A DNA stretch of 64,000 nt from Crotophaga sulcirostris. Taxonomy: Eukaryota > Chordata > Aves > Cuculiformes > Crotophagidae. This document shows, piece after piece, positions 61,201-64,000 of this stretch. The DNA is taken from positions 158,333 to 222,332 of the forward strand of contig VYZB01000124.1 in NCBI GenBank assembly GCA_013397455.1. Direction: 5' to 3'. The notes under the pieces are model-generated. The model was not told where the DNA came from. It saw nothing but the letters and a program-made list of their open reading frames with translations, and did not search any database. The position numbers and the translations under genes are program-made. Numbering within the stretch: position 1 is the first letter of the stretch; each line of letters opens with the position of its first letter.

Positions 61201-63690
61201 CCTGAACAACAATTAAATTAAGAGATGGTGTCTGGCATTTCTGATGTGCAGGTCTCAAAGATGAGTGGAGAATGTCCCTGTCTTCATTTGCAGATGGGAA
61301 AACAGCCTATTACTCATTTAAAATGCATTCAAGTATTATTCTAAATAGCATGAATATTACAAATCTCTACTATATCCCAGTAAAAATAAAATGAGCATTA
61401 ACGTTTGTGATTAGCACTCTCTTAGAAAGTAAATACAAGGCAATAAGACATTTCCAACATCTAAGTTCAATTATTATGTAGCCTTAAAAACAGATTAATG
61501 GGAGTATACAGCAGAAGGTTACACTAAGGTTTATCTGGAAGAATCAATGTAAGTGTGTTCATTCTCAAAATTTAAAATTGCATTTATATTCCCAGCAAAG
61601 ACACCTTTAAAAATTCCAGTTTCCTAACAAAGGATCAATGCTGCCAAGTCCCTGGTGTTAACAAACTGTGCTAAAATTTTCCTTTCAGAAATACACACAA
61701 CTCACAGAAACTCAGCTTCCTACTTACCCCAAATGTCTGTCTGGTGTCATGTTATAATCACCCTGATGGAAGAAGAGAAAACTGTTAATATTCCCAAGGG
61801 AACAGGCCAGGCCATTAAAAGGGATGCAGGGATATAAAAATACTGTTGTGGGTACTTACTGTGTACACAACTGACTCGCATCCAACCTTAATCTGGAACA
61901 TGGCTGCTCCCAGCACGTGGCCTGCATAGTAGGCCTTGATCTCCAGCTCCTCGTCCACCTGCACAAACAGGCAAAAGCTGCCTTAGTGCAAAATCTTAAA
62001 AAAATTTAAATCACTCCGCCTTCCACAACAATCCAGTTGGCGCGACCCAAGAGCACGCAGAAAAGATCCCTTACCTGAACAGTCTGGTGAAGGTGCACAG
62101 CGACCACTTTTTTCATACAGTCTTTGATCATTTGGGAGGTGAAGAAGTTTGTTTCTCCTTTCTTATCCACGGTGATTTTCCTGTAGTCCTCCAGGAGGAT
62201 GGGGCAGATGGCCTTGGTGGGATGCGTCATGTAAATGGGCCCATCGTAACCCACCATTTCACTGAAATAGGGTAGAGCTCCACAATGGTCCAGATGAAAG
62301 TGGCTGCAAAAAAGACATCAGGGAAAAAGGAGAAAAAGGACTCGACCGGACTCGATGATCTCAAAAGTCCTTTCCAACCTTGTGATACTGTGAGATGATT
62401 TGCAGGAACTTATCTTGCCTGATTCAGATCTCGCTTCAGATTTCTGAAGCGCTGCAGGACACAGAGGAACCAGCCAAAATACAAATGATGAACTTTCACT
62501 GTGTTTGGGTTGACAGGGACACAAAAAGCTTTCCTGCTTCCCACGTGGGCTCTGACAAGGCAGGAAGCTTCCTCACCTGATGATCACGCAGTCGAGGAAG
62601 TCCGTCAGCCTCCCGTTCTGAGTGATGTAGGAGAAGTCAGGGAAGCGCCTCTGCCAAGACATGAAAACCAGGCTCTCTGTCACAACACAAAGCCAGGTAA
62701 CCCTACGTCACCAATCCAACAAAACAACACCTGAAACTGAAAACTATGATCCACCTCGAGGGAAAACTGCAGCAAGGCAGCAGGCCACAACAGCGTCAGC
62801 GCTACCGCAAGAGCCGCGGGCAACACCATCAGCACTTATGTGCAGAAAGAGGCAAAGAGAAGGGGAGGGCTGCCAGAGCACAAGCAGAGAAAGTGACCTT
62901 GCAAATAAATAAACTGCAGCCAAATTTATCTTCAAAGTAAAACAAGTGACCCGTGCGGTTCAGCAGAAAGCCTCAAACCCTTTTCTGTAGCAGCACACTT
63001 GCTCTGGGTCATGCTTCAACGCTTTCTGTCTTACAGAATATTTTTGCCATTAGTCCTTCCAGGTGACCAAGCATCAGGACTGTCTCCTAGCACTCTCCCT
63101 GTAGAGCACCAGAGGTGTGTGGTGCACATTAACTGCCCAAACCCAAGCACCACGTCAAGAGCAGCTTTGCTACTGAGGGAATTAATGCTTTAAAACACAG
63201 AAGGTGCCTGTGTGGAACACAGAAAGGCAAGAACCACCTGGAACGGAGCATTCACAGCTCACTTTGTATTTTTTCAGCATCCACAACCCAGGGCAAGGAT
63301 GGCTGCATGGTGGCACCCCATGGAGCAGGAGTACTTGAGAGGCTGCACATCCTGCACAGGAAGGCAAGATTCTGAAGTGCAACAGTTGTTTGTTCTCTGC
63401 CACAATGCACTCCAGCAGCAGCTGATACACGCGCCCAGCAACGCACACCTGGCTAAGATCACCCAGGTAAGATGGGTCAGGCAGTGTTCAAAAGGAAACA
63501 AGAGTGGAACAATGAACCAGGAGCCCTGCCGGGAAACACCAGGCAGAGGCACCTTGAAAGCATCTCTACACGACATCCTCCACGACACTCACGTCGTCGT
63601 TGTAGCCCATGTGCATCCCGCAGTCCAGCATGACGTTCTTCCCAGCAATGGACACGAGGATGCAGCTGCGCCCCACATCCTGGCCAGCTC
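55143..63690 (-). CDS. INTS11: INTS11 (CPSF3L), Integrator complex endonuclease subunit, exons 2-17, 5' partial
   Basis: INTS11 is the catalytic subunit of Integrator, cutting snRNA 3' ends and nascent RNA at paused polymerase II in the nucleus, as a heterodimer with INTS9. Exons, in transcript order: 63593-63690, 62577-62650, 62075-62303, 61860-61958, 61728-61762, 61036-61174, 60554-60618, 60212-60401, 59461-59544, 58846-58935, 58093-58255, 57638-57745, 57272-57333, 56590-56732, 56008-56137, 55143-55208. They encode residues 10-600, exactly the human length if exon 1 (residues 1-9) lies past the window. Metallo-beta-lactamase motifs are intact: LDCG at 31-34, HFHLDH at 68-73, AGHVLG in exon 5, GDYN in exon 6. 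The beta-CASP residues are present: Glu203 in TEST, His392 in SAHAD and His414 in VHGE. One intron, after 56,590, uses a GC donor; all others are GT-AG. The C-terminal part (about 440-600) is the INTS9-binding region. No frame damage is seen. Confidence 0.96.
55732..55769 (+). repeat. AT-rich imperfect repeat of 'taattg'
   Basis: Several imperfect copies of 'taattgtaa' and 'taactgtaa' in INTS11 intron 16. Simple-sequence drift with no other signal. Confidence 0.65.
56008..56137 (-). CDS. INTS11: INTS11 exon 16 (residues 536-579)
   Basis: Acceptor 'cttctctcttaccag', donor 'gtagga'. It completes Gly536 and reads [19 protein letters not shown], then [10 protein letters not shown]. Matches the C-terminal domain of INTS11. 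Confidence 0.95.
56590..56732 (-). CDS. INTS11: INTS11 exon 15 (residues 489-536), GC donor
   Basis: Acceptor 'ttttccctctgcag'. It reads [37 protein letters not shown] and VYNHLK, ending with two bases of Gly536. The only donor that keeps the frame with exon 16 is GCAAGT, i.e. a GC-AG intron. The nearby GT four bases on would break the frame. Confidence 0.92.
57272..57333 (-). CDS. INTS11: INTS11 exon 14 (residues 468-488)
   Basis: Acceptor 'cccttggtttag', donor 'gtaagt'. It completes Gly and reads [20 protein letters not shown]. Short and without its own long frame; placed by homology and splice phase. Confidence 0.92.
57638..57745 (-). CDS. INTS11: INTS11 exon 13 (residues 432-468)
   Basis: Acceptor 'gtttgcattgcag', donor 'gtaaca'. 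It reads [20 protein letters not shown], then [11 protein letters not shown], with split codons at both ends. The start of the C-terminal region that contacts INTS9. Confidence 0.93.
58093..58255 (-). CDS. INTS11: INTS11 exon 12 (residues 378-432, His392 and His414)
   Basis: Acceptor 'gtctccccccag', donor 'gtacgt'. It contains [16 protein letters not shown] (His392) and [16 protein letters not shown] (His414), the two C-terminal metal and catalytic histidines. It ends IEQEF plus one base; joined to exon 13 this gives His432. Confidence 0.95.
58374..58425 (+). mobile_element. Short CR1 tail in INTS11 intron 11
   Basis: The tail of the CR1 subfamily with 'ctggactcgatgatctcaga' and 'ggtcctttccaacctt', ending 'gtaatactgtgaaactctg'. 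About 52 bases, antisense to INTS11. Confidence 0.75.
58846..58935 (-). CDS. INTS11: INTS11 exon 11 (residues 348-377)
   Basis: Acceptor 'tttccttcccag', donor 'gtgagt'. It reads [20 protein letters not shown] and KLEMEGRQI. Human has Val at the last position as I recall it; Ile here is conservative. Confidence 0.95.
59461..59544 (-). CDS. INTS11: INTS11 exon 10 (residues 320-347)
   Basis: Acceptor 'ttgaattctag', donor 'gtaaga'. It reads [20 protein letters not shown], then WAGNEKNM, 28 codons in phase 0. ATPGML is a conserved beta-CASP segment. Confidence 0.95.
59758..59801 (+). repeat. Imperfect tandem 'caatagt' repeat
   Basis: Repeated 'caatagt' and 'aatagtaaaa' units over about 44 bases in INTS11 intron 9. 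Local slippage repeat. Confidence 0.65.
60212..60401 (-). CDS. INTS11: INTS11 exon 9 (residues 256-319)
   Basis: Acceptor 'agaaacgcctctttctacag'-type, donor 'gtaggt'. It reads [20 protein letters not shown], then [19 protein letters not shown] and FADNPGPM. Beta-CASP domain; position 277 onward differs from human only at scattered residues. Confidence 0.96.
60554..60618 (-). CDS. INTS11: INTS11 exon 8 (residues 235-256)
   Basis: Acceptor 'cctcaattgcag', donor 'gtgagt'. It reads [20 protein letters not shown] then F and the first two bases of Trp256. This is the start of the beta-CASP domain. Confidence 0.95.
61036..61174 (-). CDS. INTS11: INTS11 exon 7 (residues 188-234, Glu203)
   Basis: Acceptor 'ccttttgtttcag', donor 'gtacag'. 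It reads [19 protein letters not shown] and ends [11 protein letters not shown]. Glu203 within TEST is the catalytic glutamate commonly mutated to make dead INTS11. Confidence 0.96.
61728..61762 (-). CDS. INTS11: INTS11 exon 6 (residues 177-188)
   Basis: A 35-base micro-exon-like exon: acceptor 'cttcttccatcag', donor 'gtaagt'. It reads [11 protein letters not shown] plus two bases of Gly. The Asp of GDYN is the bridging metal ligand, so skipping this exon would inactivate the enzyme. Confidence 0.93.
61860..61958 (-). CDS. INTS11: INTS11 exon 5 (residues 144-176)
   Basis: Acceptor 'gcctgtttgtgcag', donor 'gtaagt'. It reads [20 protein letters not shown] to SVVYT. The His of AGHVLG is the third metallo-beta-lactamase metal ligand. 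Confidence 0.95.
62075..62303 (-). CDS. INTS11: INTS11 exon 4 (residues 67-143, HxHxDH site)
   Basis: Acceptor 'gtcttttttgcag', donor 'gtaagg'. It opens with [20 protein letters not shown], the zinc-binding HxHxDH signature, and ends with [11 protein letters not shown]. It is the longest INTS11 exon in the window. Confidence 0.97.
62346..62395 (+). mobile_element. Short CR1 tail in INTS11 intron 3
   Basis: Same tail type as at 58,374 ('ccggactcgatgatctcaaa' then 'agtcctttccaaccttgtga'). The low-coordinate end lies about 40 bases from exon 4, within the acceptor-side part of the intron. Confidence 0.75.
62577..62650 (-). CDS. INTS11: INTS11 exon 3 (residues 43-67)
   Basis: Acceptor 'gtcttggcag', donor 'gtgagg'. 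It reads [19 protein letters not shown], then DCVIIS with the Ser codon split. It carries no frame of its own long enough to notice, but matches INTS11 residue for residue. Confidence 0.94.
63593..63690 (-). CDS. INTS11: INTS11 exon 2 (residues 10-42)
   Basis: Acceptor 'cctttctccag', donor 'gtgagt'. It reads [19 protein letters not shown], then [18 protein letters not shown] is the first metallo-beta-lactamase motif (Asp32). The first Gly codon is split with exon 1, which is outside the window. Confidence 0.95.
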
Positions 63691-63720
63691 CTGGAGAAAG
63701 GGGAGAAGGACAGGTAAGAC

Positions 63721-64000
63721 ACCTCAGGATCAGGGGGCTCCAAGCCCCATCCAACCTGGCCTTCAACATGGGGCAGCCACCACTGCTCTGGGCAGCCTGG
63801 GCCAGGGCCTCCCCACCCTCACAGTGAAGAATTTCTTCCTAATGTGTAACCTACGTCTTCTCCCTTCCAAGGTAAAGCCATTTCCCCTTGTCCCATCACT
63901 CCATGCCCTTGTAAGAAGCCCCTCCCGACCTTTCCTGGAGCCCCTTCAGGTACTACAAGGCCGCTCTAAGGTGTCCCCTGGGACCTTCTCTTCTCCAGGC
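63721..64000 (-). mobile_element. CR1 fragment in INTS11 intron 1, running off the window
   Basis: The complement of CR1 from 'atcagggggctccaagcccc' through the 'cagggcctccccaccctcac' block and on to ORF2-end sequence at the edge ('gggaccttctcttctccagg'). The tail is lost at the low end, so both ends of the original element are missing or outside. It starts 31 bases upstream of INTS11 exon 2. Confidence 0.88.

Noticed and set aside
1..64000. Endogenous retrovirus, LTR, DNA transposon or CRISPR array
   Set aside because: No paired LTRs, no gag-pol-like frames, no terminal inverted repeats around a transposase frame and no spaced direct repeats were seen. All the dispersed repeats recognised are CR1.

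Overview
This window is vertebrate nuclear DNA, almost certainly from a bird. The coding genes are split into short exons with GT-AG introns. The dispersed repeats are nearly all CR1 non-LTR retrotransposon fragments of avian type, with truncated 5' ends, recognisable C-terminal ORF2 pieces and ATTCTATG-like tails. The gene neighbourhood (ACAP3, PUSL1, INTS11) is one known from mammals (human 1p36.33). Most long open frames in the window are chance frames; few real exons are long enough to stand out.

Layout. (1) 1-22,942: no coding exon recognised; best read as the first intron of ACAP3, whose first coding exon lies on the minus strand at 22,943-22,989. It holds scattered CR1 fragments and an 18-bp minisatellite at 22,416-22,649. 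(2) 22,860-26,760: two CpG-rich promoter areas (ACAP3 leftward, PUSL1 rightward) separated by about 3.3 kb of CR1 fragments; a 90-base assembly gap lies just upstream of the PUSL1 start. (3) 26,562-49,022, plus strand: PUSL1, rebuilt as eight coding exons giving a 292-residue TruA-family pseudouridine synthase, with a poly(A) signal at 49,120. (4) 49,146-52,937: intergenic, no gene seen, one strongly G-rich tract. (5) 53,132-54,193, plus strand: an uninterrupted 353-residue class A GPCR, platelet-activating-factor-receptor/P2Y-like, with a probable non-coding 5' exon. (6) 55,143-63,690, minus strand: INTS11 exons 2-17 (residues 10-600), the endonuclease of the Integrator complex; exon 1 lies beyond the right edge. 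The GPCR and INTS11 are convergent.

The genes do not form a functional pathway: ACAP3 is an Arf GAP, PUSL1 modifies RNA, INTS11 cleaves nascent RNA and the GPCR is a cell-surface receptor. The point of interest is the architecture: ACAP3 and PUSL1 are divergent neighbours, and a single-coding-exon GPCR sits between PUSL1 and INTS11. Exon limits were set by hand from splice sites and reading phase. The rebuilt phases close exactly for PUSL1 (879 coding bases including stop) and for INTS11 (which reproduces the 600-residue length I recall for the human protein).
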